Source of the DNA: JAGVPT01 sp963827085
GTDB lineage: Bacteria; Bacteroidota; Ignavibacteria; UBA10030; UBA8401
NCBI GenBank assembly: GCA_963827085.1
Contig: CAWGZY010000003.1
Location: forward strand, 434,001-498,000
Length of the DNA: 64,000 nt
Reading direction: 5' to 3'
Of the stretch, positions 38,046-46,396 are shown piece after piece (within the stretch, counting starts at the first letter, position 1; the number at the start of each line of letters is the position of its first letter). A model generated the notes under the pieces. The model made no database searches. It was not told the DNA's origin and was given only the letters and a program-made list of their open reading frames with translations. The position numbers and the translations under genes were made by a program.

Positions 38046-39000
38046 TATGCCTGAGATGTTGTTTTACAAGTGCAGCGAGCAGCGGAATCATGATTTCATG
38101 ATGACCCGAAAAGTCGTATCCCTTCCCTGTTTTTTGCGTCGGACGGAGAACGACATTCATCATGGGACGGTAATGCCGCAGCATATCAAAATTCGCAGTC
38201 GTGAAACCCTGCGCCTTGCTCCCGAGATTTCGGGCAACAGTGAGCGCTTTCAAAAAAACCTCAGGCAAGATAACCGCCGAGCCTACGTTCAACACGACGC
38301 CGCCGTTGACCAGATATTTCAGAACATTGGAAAATATTTTGAAATCACGAAAGCTCAGTTCACCGGTTGCGGCACCGTCCATTGTCGGCTGCTGGTGAAC
38401 AATATCCGTTCCGATTGCCGCATGGACCGTAACGGGAACATCAAGCTCATAGCATGTCGCAAGAATGCTCAGCCGTTTATTCTTTGCCTTTGCTTCGACC
38501 AATGCACGGCCGAGCGTTTCGCCGTATCCCATCGTGGTCATAGCATAACCGATGGAGAGTGAATTGTTGATAAACTCTCCCGTTTCTCTTGACATCCCGA
38601 ATCTGCCGTCGAGGATATTTTCCGCGACGTCCTCCGACGTCCGTCCCCACAATGCCGTTTCAACGTCGTGGATCGAGGCGGCGCTGTTCATCGCTACTGC
38701 GGTCACGATTTTCCGCCGCACTAAATCGATGATAATCGGCGATAACCCAACTTTGACAACGTGTGCCCCCATCATCACGATGACAGGCTTTTTCTCTTTT
38801 CGCGCCCGAACAATATCGGCAACCAGATTTTTGAGATGATTTGCCGCCAGAATGTTCGGCAAGGAACGGGCAAACTCAGCAAACGACTGCGTTGAAGGGT
38901 CGAACGGTGCGCCAAAATCTTTCGGCCCCACTTTGCTCTTGCGCGACATAATCGAAATTGTTTTGACCTTCGAGAGGTCTGCCTGGATATATTTTGACAC
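38023..39000 (-). CDS. Deoxyhypusine-synthase-like protein
   Basis: A 325-residue soluble protein. The core VIVMMGAHVVKVGLSPIIID, then RRKIVTAVAMNSAASIHDVE, and a C-terminal HHEIMIPLLAALV, recall the NAD-binding Rossmann fold of deoxyhypusine/homospermidine synthases, in which a helix following GxxxxxxGL and a glycine-rich turn bind NAD. The canonical active-site lysine region is not clearly visible. Bacteria lack hypusine, so its reaction is open. It begins at GTG 39000 and directly abuts the DUF3108 gene. Family call is tentative. Confidence 0.45.
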   Translation of the reverse strand: MSKYIQADLSKVKTISIMSRKSKVGPKDFGAPFDPSTQSFAEFARSLPNILAANHLKNLVADIVRARKEKKPVIVMMGAHVVKVGLSPIIIDLVRRKIVTAVAMNSAASIHDVETALWGRTSEDVAENILDGRFGMSRETGEFINNSLSIGYAMTTMGYGETLGRALVEAKAKNKRLSILATCYELDVPVTVHAAIGTDIVHQQPTMDGAATGELSFRDFKIFSNVLKYLVNGGVVLNVGSAVILPEVFLKALTVARNLGSKAQGFTTANFDMLRHYRPMMNVVLRPTQKTGKGYDFSGHHEIMIPLLAALVKQHLRHSERTRRK

Positions 39001-39819
39001 CTATTTTATCCTCGCTTTCAATTCGCCGTTGATGCCGGAATACTCGCGCAATTCCGATCCGATCGAGCCGATGAGAACTTTCGTCGTGATCTTCACCGGA
39101 ATTTTTCGATCGTCATCTGAAAGCCAAATAAGCACTCTCCCGTCGCTCTTGAACAGTCCCCCCTCTTTCGCCAGCGGCTCAACGATGATGCATTTGAACG
39201 TACCTGCCTCCACTTTGATCGTTTCCCTCCCCATGAATTGCACGTCGAGATCATACGTGGAGTCTTTGTAGAAGTTATGAAGATGAATTCTCTCCCCGAC
39301 CTTCCTATTCGAAAAGTCGAGCGTCCGCACAAAAAAGAAAGCCGACATGATATCGTTCACTTTCGGAGGAATGGGATACTGTTTGTCGGACGTTTTTGCA
39401 ATATGGTTTATCTGGTCAAAATCCGCGATGAAATCCCGGCGGTAGTGCCCTTCTTTGACGTGCTGTTCAAACCGCCACGGAAAAATTCCGTCGACATCAA
39501 GATATGTTTCATACCGGTCGCGAACTTCGAAGAACCAGGAAAACGTCGGGGTTGAATTTACCTGGAACATCACTTTGAAACATTGGTGAGCAGCAACGGT
39601 GTCATATTCGGGGATAGAAATAACCGCCTCACCGGCTGTGATAAATCCATAGCCAACGTCGAATACTAACCTCTCGCCGACGGTAAACGCATGTTGACCT
39701 GAGTCTGGATGCGGCTCTTCAGTTTGGAAAGCAATGGACGGATCGAAACCCAATGCCAAAAGGACTGAGAGCACACCGATGATGCGGGGAACTGAAATAT
39801 TTGATTTAATCTTTCCCAT
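39001..39819 (-). CDS. DUF3108-domain periplasmic protein
   Basis: 272 residues from the ATG at 39819. It has a signal peptide (RIIGVLSVLLALGFDPSIAFQ), then an all-beta DUF3108 domain (FTVGERLVFDVGYGFITAGEA, SPTFSWFFEVRDRYETYLDV, VEAGTFKCIIVEPLAKEGG, ELREYSGI). The family has a lipocalin-like barrel proposed to bind lipids. A longer in-frame start at 40023 lies inside the glycosyltransferase gene and is rejected. It overlaps that gene by 14 bases. Confidence 0.85.
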   Translation of the reverse strand: MGKIKSNISVPRIIGVLSVLLALGFDPSIAFQTEEPHPDSGQHAFTVGERLVFDVGYGFITAGEAVISIPEYDTVAAHQCFKVMFQVNSTPTFSWFFEVRDRYETYLDVDGIFPWRFEQHVKEGHYRRDFIADFDQINHIAKTSDKQYPIPPKVNDIMSAFFFVRTLDFSNRKVGERIHLHNFYKDSTYDLDVQFMGRETIKVEAGTFKCIIVEPLAKEGGLFKSDGRVLIWLSDDDRKIPVKITTKVLIGSIGSELREYSGINGELKARIK

Positions 39820-40870
39820 CCAGGAAATCTCTAATAGCGAAAAAAACCTCTTCAACGGTAATTTGATCCATGCAAACATTCGAACGGCATGGCGATCCTT
39901 TACATAATAGACATGTTTGGTTGTCGGCAAGAAAGATTTTTTGTGTGTTGGTATACGGACCCCACCGGACAGGGCTGCACTGTACGATAGGCGGAAAAAA
40001 TGCGACGACCGGAGTCCCGACAATTGCAGCGATATGCATGGGTCCGGTCGAGTTTGAGATGAAGACTTTTGCCCGACGAATCAACGCCCCGAGCTCCATA
40101 AGTGAAAGTTTTCCGACAACGGCAAGAGGCGACCCGGTCATACCGGCAATTACCTTTTGAACCAATATCTCTTCCCCTTTCCCACCGGTCACAACAATTT
40201 TCGCTCCGAGCCGGCGTTGGACTTCATTCCCGAGCTTGGAAAAATTTTCCGCGCGCCAATCTCGCGACGAACCGCCGCTCCCCGGATGAAGGATAATGAA
40301 TGTATCGTGCAGGCGAACCGAATGGCCGGCAAGCATGGAATCGACGGTGTCGCACACGGAAGGAGGAATCGAAAATTCAAATTCCGGTTCTCCCCGGGCT
40401 TCAATTCCCAATGGCCGGAGCAAGTTGAGGTTGTATTCCACCTCGTGTCGTTTTGCATCCTTCCGATGTTCAAACACTCTTCGGTTAAACAAAAACGAAT
40501 ACCACCGATATCCCGAGCCTACCCTGATGGGAATTCCCGCAAAAAACAAAATCAATGCAGGGCGAAAGCGGGGATACGGAATTATTGCGATATCAAAATG
40601 CTGCTTGCGAATTTCTCTGAGATTCGCCCATAGCGATCTGAGACTGTCTTCGTGCTCATAGACTAAGACTGCATCGACACACGAATGCCCCTCAACGAGT
40701 TCGCGCGTATATTGACGCATTAAAACGGAGATTCTGGCGTTGGGGTAACGGCGTTTGAGAAGCGGCAACATCGGCAACGAGAGTATGACATCTCCGATTC
40801 TATCGATGCGGACAAGGAGGATATTTTTAACGTCGTCGTTCAAAACAATGCCGCCGATGAAAACGGGCAA
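39806..40870 (-). CDS. Glycosyltransferase family 9 (heptosyltransferase-like)
   Basis: GT-B enzyme of 354 residues related to ADP-heptose:LPS heptosyltransferase. N-terminal signature ILLVRIDRIGDVILSLPMLP, C-terminal nucleotide-sugar domain with FIILHPGSGGSSRDWRAENF, VVTGGKGEE and SNSTGPMHIAAIVGTPVVAFF. A C-terminal cysteine cluster (CLLCKGSPCRSNVC) is common in this family. It should extend the lipopolysaccharide core. The start at TTG 40870 is uncertain; a TTG 27 bases inside is an alternative. First gene of the chain that ends at rimO. Confidence 0.88.
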   Translation of the reverse strand: MPVFIGGIVLNDDVKNILLVRIDRIGDVILSLPMLPLLKRRYPNARISVLMRQYTRELVEGHSCVDAVLVYEHEDSLRSLWANLREIRKQHFDIAIIPYPRFRPALILFFAGIPIRVGSGYRWYSFLFNRRVFEHRKDAKRHEVEYNLNLLRPLGIEARGEPEFEFSIPPSVCDTVDSMLAGHSVRLHDTFIILHPGSGGSSRDWRAENFSKLGNEVQRRLGAKIVVTGGKGEEILVQKVIAGMTGSPLAVVGKLSLMELGALIRRAKVFISNSTGPMHIAAIVGTPVVAFFPPIVQCSPVRWGPYTNTQKIFLADNQTCLLCKGSPCRSNVCMDQITVEEVFFAIRDFLDGKD

Positions 40871-40959
40871 ACCTCTCTCTTGCTAATATTTTCAAATTTA
40901 ATATACGGCAAACACGAGTAAGGTGCAAGGCAGCCCGACGACGTTCAGCGCCTCAAGAA

Positions 40960-41634
40960 TTATTCCAACGGTTGGTCCAGGATTTGAAATTTCCCCCAGC
41001 CGTGAAAATCAAAGTGCCACCATTCCGTTGACATTCTCAGGAAGCCGTGGCGCTCCATGACCCGCTCCAACAACGCCCGGTTTCTTAAAACCTTCCTTGG
41101 CAGCTTCATATAGTCGCAATGAGCTGTGTCTGAAAAATTATCGAACGGCGTCGGCATTGCAAGCTCACGGCCGCGAGAATCAATAATTGTCAGGTCGACC
41201 GCAGCACCCCTGTTGTGACGGGAACCCTTGGCAGGATTTGCAACATACCGATCATCGGGCACCGCTTCCCACAATTTTTTTTGGATTGAAAGCGGCCGGT
41301 ATCCGTCAAATACTTTGAGTCCAAGGCCGCGAGTTTTCAGTTCCTTCTGCACGGCGCTAAGGCTTTCGGCCGGTTCGCGCCGGAGCAGGCATCGAGCGAC
41401 AGGATAGAGCTTGTGATGAGTAAAATTATTCTCGGTCGCGTACCGGATGTCGAGGGCAATCGTTGGGTTGACGGAAAGGACGTCGACGAGTTCCTGGCTG
41501 GGTTGCTGCTGGGAGAGGTTTGCGACTGGAGACAGTAAACAGTAAACAGTAAACAGGGTGAATATCCCGAGTACACGCTTACGAATTCTTGGTATCGTAT
41601 CAAACGCTACTTTTTTCACTCCATCTGATTTCAT
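40960..41634 (-). CDS. D-alanyl-D-alanine dipeptidase (VanX/DdpX family)
   Basis: Zinc peptidase of the M15 family that cleaves D-Ala-D-Ala. The zinc ligands lie in GSRHNRGAAVDLTI (His and Asp) and EWWHFDF (His), with the catalytic Glu. The substrate-fixing Arg is in DGYRPLSIQ. A probable signal/anchor (about residues 15-38, FTLFTVYCLLSPVANL) suggests export. The ATG at 41634 gives 224 residues. The signal-peptide codons include a threefold CAGTAAA-type repeat on the plus strand (about 41534-41560). No van regulators are nearby, so a role in D-Ala-D-Ala scavenging is more likely than glycopeptide resistance. Confidence 0.87.
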   Translation of the reverse strand: MKSDGVKKVAFDTIPRIRKRVLGIFTLFTVYCLLSPVANLSQQQPSQELVDVLSVNPTIALDIRYATENNFTHHKLYPVARCLLRREPAESLSAVQKELKTRGLGLKVFDGYRPLSIQKKLWEAVPDDRYVANPAKGSRHNRGAAVDLTIIDSRGRELAMPTPFDNFSDTAHCDYMKLPRKVLRNRALLERVMERHGFLRMSTEWWHFDFHGWGKFQILDQPLE

Positions 41635-41669
41635 CTGCAATCTGAGCTAAATCTGTGCCATCTGCGTAA

Positions 41670-42839
41670 TCATGAGACAAAGACCTTTGCAACTTCAAGC
41701 ATCATTGAAGGCTTATTCCACAATGCGGTACGGAAAATGCCGGCAAGCGTTCGTTTATCTTCTGGAAGTTGTAGTGCGCTGTCGCAAATGCTGTTGAGCG
41801 TATCGTCGGAGAAGCCGGCGACAGCTTCTTTGATGTTATAGAACACCTCGTGCCGCCATCCCAGCCGCTTGTGCCAACGCTTTTCATACTCGGACAAATG
41901 GGACAAATCGCGCTTCATTATGGCTTCGGCTGCAACTTGACCGCCGATCATCCCGCCGATCATCCCGCTGATGATGCCGCCGCCGGACACGGGATTGACT
42001 TGATGAGCCGCATCGCCGACAAGGACGACGTTATTGGCAACAATCCGGCTGCAGGTTTTCGCGCACGGCACACCTCCGGCGATGTGCGTAAGGACTGCCG
42101 CGTTGGGAAATTTTCGCTCCATAAATTCATGCAAGAATTTTATCGCAGGTTTTTTCTTCGCCTCCTCAACGCTCAACCCAAGTCCAACGTTTGCCGTGTT
42201 CCTTCCCTTTGGAAATACCCATAAATATCCCCCCGGCGACACGTCATCGCCGAAATAGAAATCGAGCACATCTGGGTTGATGTCAATGCCGGAGACCGTC
42301 ATCTGAGCGCAACTCTCCATATCGCGGATGTGGCACGTCGTATCGATCCCTGCCCATTTTCCCACCCGTGATTCGACTCCGTCGGCTGCGACGACGACCG
42401 AGCAAAGGATATCAACTTTTACATCTTTGATCAATGCCCGTACACCGACCGCCGCGCCGTTGTCATCTTTCAAAAGATCATACACGTACGCTTTGGTGAC
42501 AACTTCGGTCCCTTCGTTTGCAGCAAGTTTGGCAAGCTCGTAATCGAAAATGCGGCGCTCGAGTACGTAGCCCGTTCCGTCGAGGCGCGGAACAACGCTC
42601 TTGCCGTTCGGCGCCACCAAGCGGAATTTAGTCACCGTAGAGGCAATCCATTTTTGATCGGGCTCAATGAATTGAATCACCCCCTCATGGCTTACGGCCT
42701 CTCCGCATCGTACCGGATAACCGACATCGCGGTCCTTTTCCAGCATTAGGACAGATACGCCGCCGGCGGCGGCGTACCGCGCAGCAGTCGACCCGGCCGG
42801 GCCCGCTCCGACAACGATGACGTCATAATTCTTTTTCAT
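41670..42839 (-). CDS. Geranylgeranyl-reductase-family FAD-dependent oxidoreductase
   Basis: A 389-residue flavoprotein. It has an N-terminal FAD site VVGAGPAGSTAARYAAAGG, the family CGEAVSHEG region, ADGVESRVGKWAG, the PGGYLWVFPKG motif of the GGR family, and the second FAD motif GDAAHQVNPVSGGGI. Archaeal relatives hydrogenate the isoprenoid chains of ether lipids using a ferredoxin. Here the ATG at 42839 overlaps the stop of a ferredoxin gene (ATGA). The protein may reduce prenyl lipids or quinone side chains. Substrate is inferred only. Confidence 0.8.
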   Translation of the reverse strand: MKKNYDVIVVGAGPAGSTAARYAAAGGVSVLMLEKDRDVGYPVRCGEAVSHEGVIQFIEPDQKWIASTVTKFRLVAPNGKSVVPRLDGTGYVLERRIFDYELAKLAANEGTEVVTKAYVYDLLKDDNGAAVGVRALIKDVKVDILCSVVVAADGVESRVGKWAGIDTTCHIRDMESCAQMTVSGIDINPDVLDFYFGDDVSPGGYLWVFPKGRNTANVGLGLSVEEAKKKPAIKFLHEFMERKFPNAAVLTHIAGGVPCAKTCSRIVANNVVLVGDAAHQVNPVSGGGIISGMIGGMIGGQVAAEAIMKRDLSHLSEYEKRWHKRLGWRHEVFYNIKEAVAGFSDDTLNSICDSALQLPEDKRTLAGIFRTALWNKPSMMLEVAKVFVS

Positions 42840-43096
42840 TTCAGTGAATGTGCAAATTGAAAATTGTCCAACGCGGAAATTTCTTTAGGAAGGTTTTGGA
42901 TCCCGTCGCGATGAAATTCAATCACTTCCCACGGGCATGCCCAGACACACTTGCGGCAATTTGTGCAGCGTTCTTCAATCACAGCGATCTTCGATTCCTG
43001 AAGTTCGATTGCATCTTCAGGACATACGCCGACACAGCAGCCGCAATAATCGCACTTGCCCGGACGGATGTAGATCATTAAAAACGGCTTAGCCAT
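42836..43096 (-). CDS. 2[4Fe-4S] ferredoxin, partner of the reductase
   Basis: Small ferredoxin of about 86 residues with two cluster motifs: CDYCGCCVGVCP and CTNCRKCVWACP, each followed by a proline. An ATG at 43096 is chosen; the ATG at 43078 (MIYIRPGKCDYCG) is equally possible. Its stop overlaps the start of the reductase gene by four bases, a strong sign that it is the reductase's electron donor. The C-terminus extends about 30 residues past the second motif. Confidence 0.9.
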   Translation of the reverse strand: MAKPFLMIYIRPGKCDYCGCCVGVCPEDAIELQESKIAVIEERCTNCRKCVWACPWEVIEFHRDGIQNLPKEISALDNFQFAHSLK

Positions 43097-43123
43097 GGAA
43101 AACAATATCGTGAAGGAAAGACA

Positions 43124-43525
43124 TTATTTGATCGACAGAAGCTCGACTTCAAAAATGAGCTTCGCGTTGGGAGGAATTACTCCGCCGGCACCTCGACTTC
43201 CATATCCGAGCTCCGGGGGAATAAAAAATTTAGTTTTTCCGCCGACCTTCATCGTCGCAACTCCATCGTCCCATCCCTGAATCACCTGCCCGACACCGAG
43301 CTTAAAGGTAAATGGCTGATTCCGGTCGACAGAACTGTCGAATTTTGTGCCGTCTTCCAACCACCCAGTGTAATGAACGGTGACCGAGTCTCCCCGTTTG
43401 GGCGACGGGCCGGTTCCTTCTTTGATGATTTCATATTTCATACCAGTGTCTGTCACTCCTATGTTCTTCTTTGCACAACCTGCGGAAATCAGCGCTGCAG
43501 CCAAAAAGAGTACGATGTTTTTCAC
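43124..43525 (-). CDS. FKBP-type peptidyl-prolyl isomerase lipoprotein
   Basis: A 133-residue protein with a lipoprotein signal ending in ISAGC (lipobox, Cys about 17), then an FKBP domain (about 45-133) with VHYTGWLEDGTKFDSS, GVGQVIQGWDDGVATMKVG and the terminal IPPNAKLIFEVELLSI. It assists folding of exported proteins. It stands 19 bases upstream of the ferredoxin start region but probably is a separate function. Confidence 0.93.
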   Translation of the reverse strand: MKNIVLFLAAALISAGCAKKNIGVTDTGMKYEIIKEGTGPSPKRGDSVTVHYTGWLEDGTKFDSSVDRNQPFTFKLGVGQVIQGWDDGVATMKVGGKTKFFIPPELGYGSRGAGGVIPPNAKLIFEVELLSIK

Positions 43526-43640
43526 GGATTTCTCTTTGGATGATTATTTCTTTAAAAATAGAGAAAAGATTGCATACCTTCAACCCCTATTATGGTCGCC
43601 CAATCAAGAAGGAAGAACTGAGACCTCTCCTCTGAACATC

Positions 43641-44633
43641 CTACGCCATTTGAAATACTTTGTTAAAGACAAATTCAAGCTGGAACGTTTTCGATTTGTT
43701 CCGGCTTTCGATGTACTCCGCCACTTTCTTCAAGCGTTCAGGTATCGCAAGAATTTTTTCCTGCGCCTTCTTCCCTTTTTCTTTCAGATTGCAAAGTGTA
43801 TCAAGTCCCCACGCCTTGATCAGGGCTTCGACGACGGAAATATAGTCCCGGGGGCCGTAGATCCCGGAGCGCCGAACAACATCCGCATACTCATTAAAAT
43901 TGCGCAGCGAATGGCCCGGCATGTCGATGCTTGGCAGGATCGTAACTGCCGATGCGAGCGCTTCGTCCGGGTCGCGTTTCAATACCTCGCTGAAAACGGA
44001 CCGGTAAAATGTGTAGTGGCGCGCCTCATCCATCGCAATACTATGGAGAATTTTTTGGAGCGTCGGTTCGTACTCGCCACATACTCTTCCCGTCCCGTCA
44101 TGTGATATCTGTGTTGCGCGCTCCTGCGCCGAGGTATAGACAAAAACCCTGTACGGATCTTTGTCCCAATCAGGATCGAATCCGGAACGTACATACTGGA
44201 ATTGCGCCTTCTCTACGGCCGTGAAATTCATAATACGCGAATCGCGGCAATAATCTCGAATGACATTCCCGTGACGATCTTCCTCCGCAGTCCACAAGTA
44301 ATTCCAATTCTTCCAAAATGAATCGTTCCCAAGATGCACTGCAATCAAACGATGAAAATGAGGAAGCCCTTCCTCGGTGATCAGGTTCAACGCAAGGGCA
44401 ACACGGCCGCTCAATGGAATGCCTTTCGCTCGCTCACGCACTTGTTTAAGATACAAATCTTCGTTCGTTGTTTCGTCCGCAGGCAAAAAATCGGAGGGAA
44501 ACCACAATTCCCGTTTTTCTTCATGCTTTTGCATGAGGTCTGCAACGATACCCTCCATATCTGAAAGCACCTCAAATTTGGAGGAGAGCAAATGCTTTTT
44601 TTCCTTTTCTTCAGAACCTGAAGAATTTATCAT
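43641..44633 (-). CDS. Soluble acyl-ACP desaturase
   Basis: Di-iron fatty-acyl-ACP desaturase of the plant/actinobacterial type, 330 residues. Iron ligands: TEEGLPHFH (Glu 87/88), EEDRHG (Glu117/118, His121), QERATQISH (Glu and His) and DEARHY (Glu and His). It introduces a double bond in an acyl chain bound to ACP, using a ferredoxin. The soluble type differs from the membrane desaturases. The ATG is at 44633. The HU terminator separates it from the gene upstream. Confidence 0.9.
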   Translation of the reverse strand: MINSSGSEEKEKKHLLSSKFEVLSDMEGIVADLMQKHEEKRELWFPSDFLPADETTNEDLYLKQVRERAKGIPLSGRVALALNLITEEGLPHFHRLIAVHLGNDSFWKNWNYLWTAEEDRHGNVIRDYCRDSRIMNFTAVEKAQFQYVRSGFDPDWDKDPYRVFVYTSAQERATQISHDGTGRVCGEYEPTLQKILHSIAMDEARHYTFYRSVFSEVLKRDPDEALASAVTILPSIDMPGHSLRNFNEYADVVRRSGIYGPRDYISVVEALIKAWGLDTLCNLKEKGKKAQEKILAIPERLKKVAEYIESRNKSKTFQLEFVFNKVFQMA

Positions 44634-44678
44634 ATAAGACCTCTATTGTGTGGCATGTTAGGATGGAGGGGAAAAAAA

Positions 44679-44737
44679 ATCCATGCGTCCCCGTTATTCA
44701 CTGCGACGAAGTTAAAGCCTGCGGGGTCGCATGGATT
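44679..44737 (-). terminator. Intrinsic terminator of the HU gene
   Basis: Long near-perfect stem: the arms begin AATCCATGCGACCCCG and end CGGGGACGCATGGATT (15 of 16 paired), with a 28-base loop. On the minus strand it is followed by a run of eight T. Confidence 0.85.
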
Positions 44738-44757
44738 AGAACAAATAAACAGACCGA

Positions 44758-45045
44758 TTAATTCTGGGTAAGGATCGCGTCTTTTGCAGCCTTCGCGACA
44801 CGGAACTTAACAACTTTTTTTGCCGGAATCTGAATAATCTCTCCGGTCGCTGGATTTCGTCCTTGTCGCGCTTTACGGTCGACCAGAACAAGCTTACCAA
44901 TGCCGGGAATTGTGAACTGATTCTTGGCTTCGGCATACGCTAGTGTCGCCAGCTCCTCAAAGAAAGCTGTAGCCTGTTTCTTCTTCAGACCAAACTTCTT
45001 TGCAAAGTGGTCAGCAATCTGGGATTTTGTCATGGCCTTTGCCAT
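44758..45045 (-). CDS. hup: HU-family DNA-binding protein
   Basis: A 95-residue nucleoid protein of the HU/IHF fold. It has the N-terminal helices MTKSQIADHFAKKFGL and the DNA-binding arm region GKLVLVDRKARQGRNPATGE, in which the conserved Arg-x-Gly-Arg-Asn-Pro-x-Thr-Gly motif at the tip of the beta arm is intact. A good AAGGAG site six bases before the ATG (45045) and a strong terminator suggest an abundant, single-gene transcript. Confidence 0.95.
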   Translation of the reverse strand: MAKAMTKSQIADHFAKKFGLKKKQATAFFEELATLAYAEAKNQFTIPGIGKLVLVDRKARQGRNPATGEIIQIPAKKVVKFRVAKAAKDAILTQN

Positions 45046-45371
45046 TGGGCGCTCCTTAAATTAGTTAATTAATAATTGATTATGTGAAATAGTAAATAGA
45101 ACCGCTAAACGTATAAGACTCATACTGTAAAAACTTAGCAGAAATATAGGAAAATGGAAAATTAAAAACCAAGTATTATTTAGGAAAAATGAATGTTTTT
45201 TTCCATCTTCTAGAATGTGGCATTTACCGCGGTTTTTCTGCGATTCTTGTGAAAATCGCCGGCAATGCCCTAAATATGCAAAATTGAGGAACTTTTCAAT
45301 CTACCCCGAATGTTCCAATTGCAGTCAATGAGCCAGAGGTTACTAATTCACACCCATAATAATCATAAGGA
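45046..45371. other. Divergent intergenic region between hup and the secreted protein gene
   Basis: 326 bases, AT-rich. It must hold the hup promoter (minus) and the promoter of the gene at 45372 (plus), but no box pair was clear enough to name. No ORF seen. Confidence 0.4.
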
Positions 45372-45854
45372 ATGATCTTCATGAGAAAATTTCCAATTCA
45401 CCTCCTTGTTCCGATTTTCTTCTTGACCAGCATGATTATGCTTGCTCAGGATAAAATGGATAAACCTACCTCCCATACAATGAAGGGCTACCTCGTTGAC
45501 AATATGTGCGCGACCGGAATGGCCAAGAAAACGCCGGACGAAGCGATGGCAAAAGCTGCAAAGCATACTAAAAGCTGTGCACTCGATGAGAGCTGTCAAG
45601 AAAGCGGCTTCGGATTAATGTCAGCGGGCAAATGGTACAAATTTGACGACAACGGAGATAAACTGGCTCTTGCATTATTGAAAAAAACCGAGAAGAATAG
45701 TGAAATAATGGTGGCAGTAACCGGCACGCACGATGGAGATATTTTCAAAGTGGCATCGATAAAAGAAGTGAAATCAGAGGGAACAAAAAAAGAGATGAAA
45801 AAAATGCCGCCCAAACAAGATGAGATGAAGATGGATTCGACGAAAAAAGTTTGA
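45372..45854 (+). CDS. Secreted small cysteine-containing protein of unknown function
   Basis: A 160-residue protein with a signal peptide (residues 1-25, MIMLAQ end), an unrecognised domain with KGYLVDNMCATGMAKK, SCALDESCQESGFGL (three to four cysteines that could bind metal or form disulfides), MVAVTGTHDGDIFKVASI, and a Lys/Glu/Met-rich C-terminal tail. The ATG at 45372 or the in-frame one at 45381 could be used. It is followed by a strong terminator, so it is probably a single-gene transcript. Similar proteins recur in this bacterial group, but function is unknown. Confidence 0.72.
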   Translation: MIFMRKFPIHLLVPIFFLTSMIMLAQDKMDKPTSHTMKGYLVDNMCATGMAKKTPDEAMAKAAKHTKSCALDESCQESGFGLMSAGKWYKFDDNGDKLALALLKKTEKNSEIMVAVTGTHDGDIFKVASIKEVKSEGTKKEMKKMPPKQDEMKMDSTKKV

Positions 45855-45900
45855 GGTTTCAATCCCTCCCGAAATTCATTAGCAGAACATTCTTTAAACG

Positions 45901-45929
45901 AAAAGGCCTCTTTATCAAAGAGGCCTTTT
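45901..45929. terminator. Bidirectional intrinsic terminator
   Basis: Perfect 13-bp arms AAAAGGCCTCTTT and AAAGAGGCCTTTT with a three-base ATC loop. It lies between convergent genes at 45854 (plus) and 45947 (minus), and T-runs are present on both strands. Confidence 0.9.
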
Positions 45930-45946
45930 CATTTAACATGGGCTTC

Positions 45947-46303
45947 TTACTTCCAAAGAAAAGCAATCCCGGTAATGACCAGTGAAAGCATGACAATCGC
46001 AGGAAGAACGAACCGCGGAGGAGTTTTCCCCTCTTTGAGTCCCTTTCGATAAATCGTTGCGATGATAATCAAAACGATTACAAGCAGTATCTTCACCCCA
46101 TATTTTGCAGGATTGATGTATGCAATGTCCAGCAGAAATAAAACCAGCCCGGTCAGAAACTGTGTATGGGCTGCGCCGACTAAAAAAACCGCAGCTTTGT
46201 TCCGGGAAACCTCTCCGGGTTTCGCAAACAGGAGAAACAGACTGCTCCCAACGACCAAAGCCATTCCTATTATGTGAAGATAGAGCAAGACGTCATGATA
46301 CAT
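45947..46303 (-). CDS. Small four-helix membrane protein
   Basis: A 118-residue protein with four predicted membrane segments (about residues 5-26, 38-60, 68-86 and 98-116). The first has LHIIGMALVVGSSLF with a conserved-looking His. The ATG is at 46303. It resembles SirB/CopD-like or DUF-type small membrane proteins, but no firm family is recognised. It converges on the gene at 45854 and is divergent from the TPR gene. Confidence 0.7.
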   Translation of the reverse strand: MYHDVLLYLHIIGMALVVGSSLFLLFAKPGEVSRNKAAVFLVGAAHTQFLTGLVLFLLDIAYINPAKYGVKILLVIVLIIIATIYRKGLKEGKTPPRFVLPAIVMLSLVITGIAFLWK

Positions 46304-46396
46304 AGCATACCCTGCAAGTTTTACTTTTTGATTGAAGCATTATGGTTTAAATGTAACAACTTTTGCCTGCTTTTACAACTTAATCCTTCTTCCGGT

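Noticed and set aside
39820..40023. N-terminal extension of the DUF3108 protein
   Set aside because: Overlaps the glycosyltransferase coding region; the ATG at 39819 is followed by a signal peptide.
41534..41560. Tandem CAGTAAA repeats as a CRISPR or satellite
   Set aside because: Only about three short units, inside a coding signal peptide, without spacers.
40960..41634. Vancomycin resistance locus
   Set aside because: Only a VanX-type dipeptidase; no vanH, vanA/B ligase or vanRS nearby.
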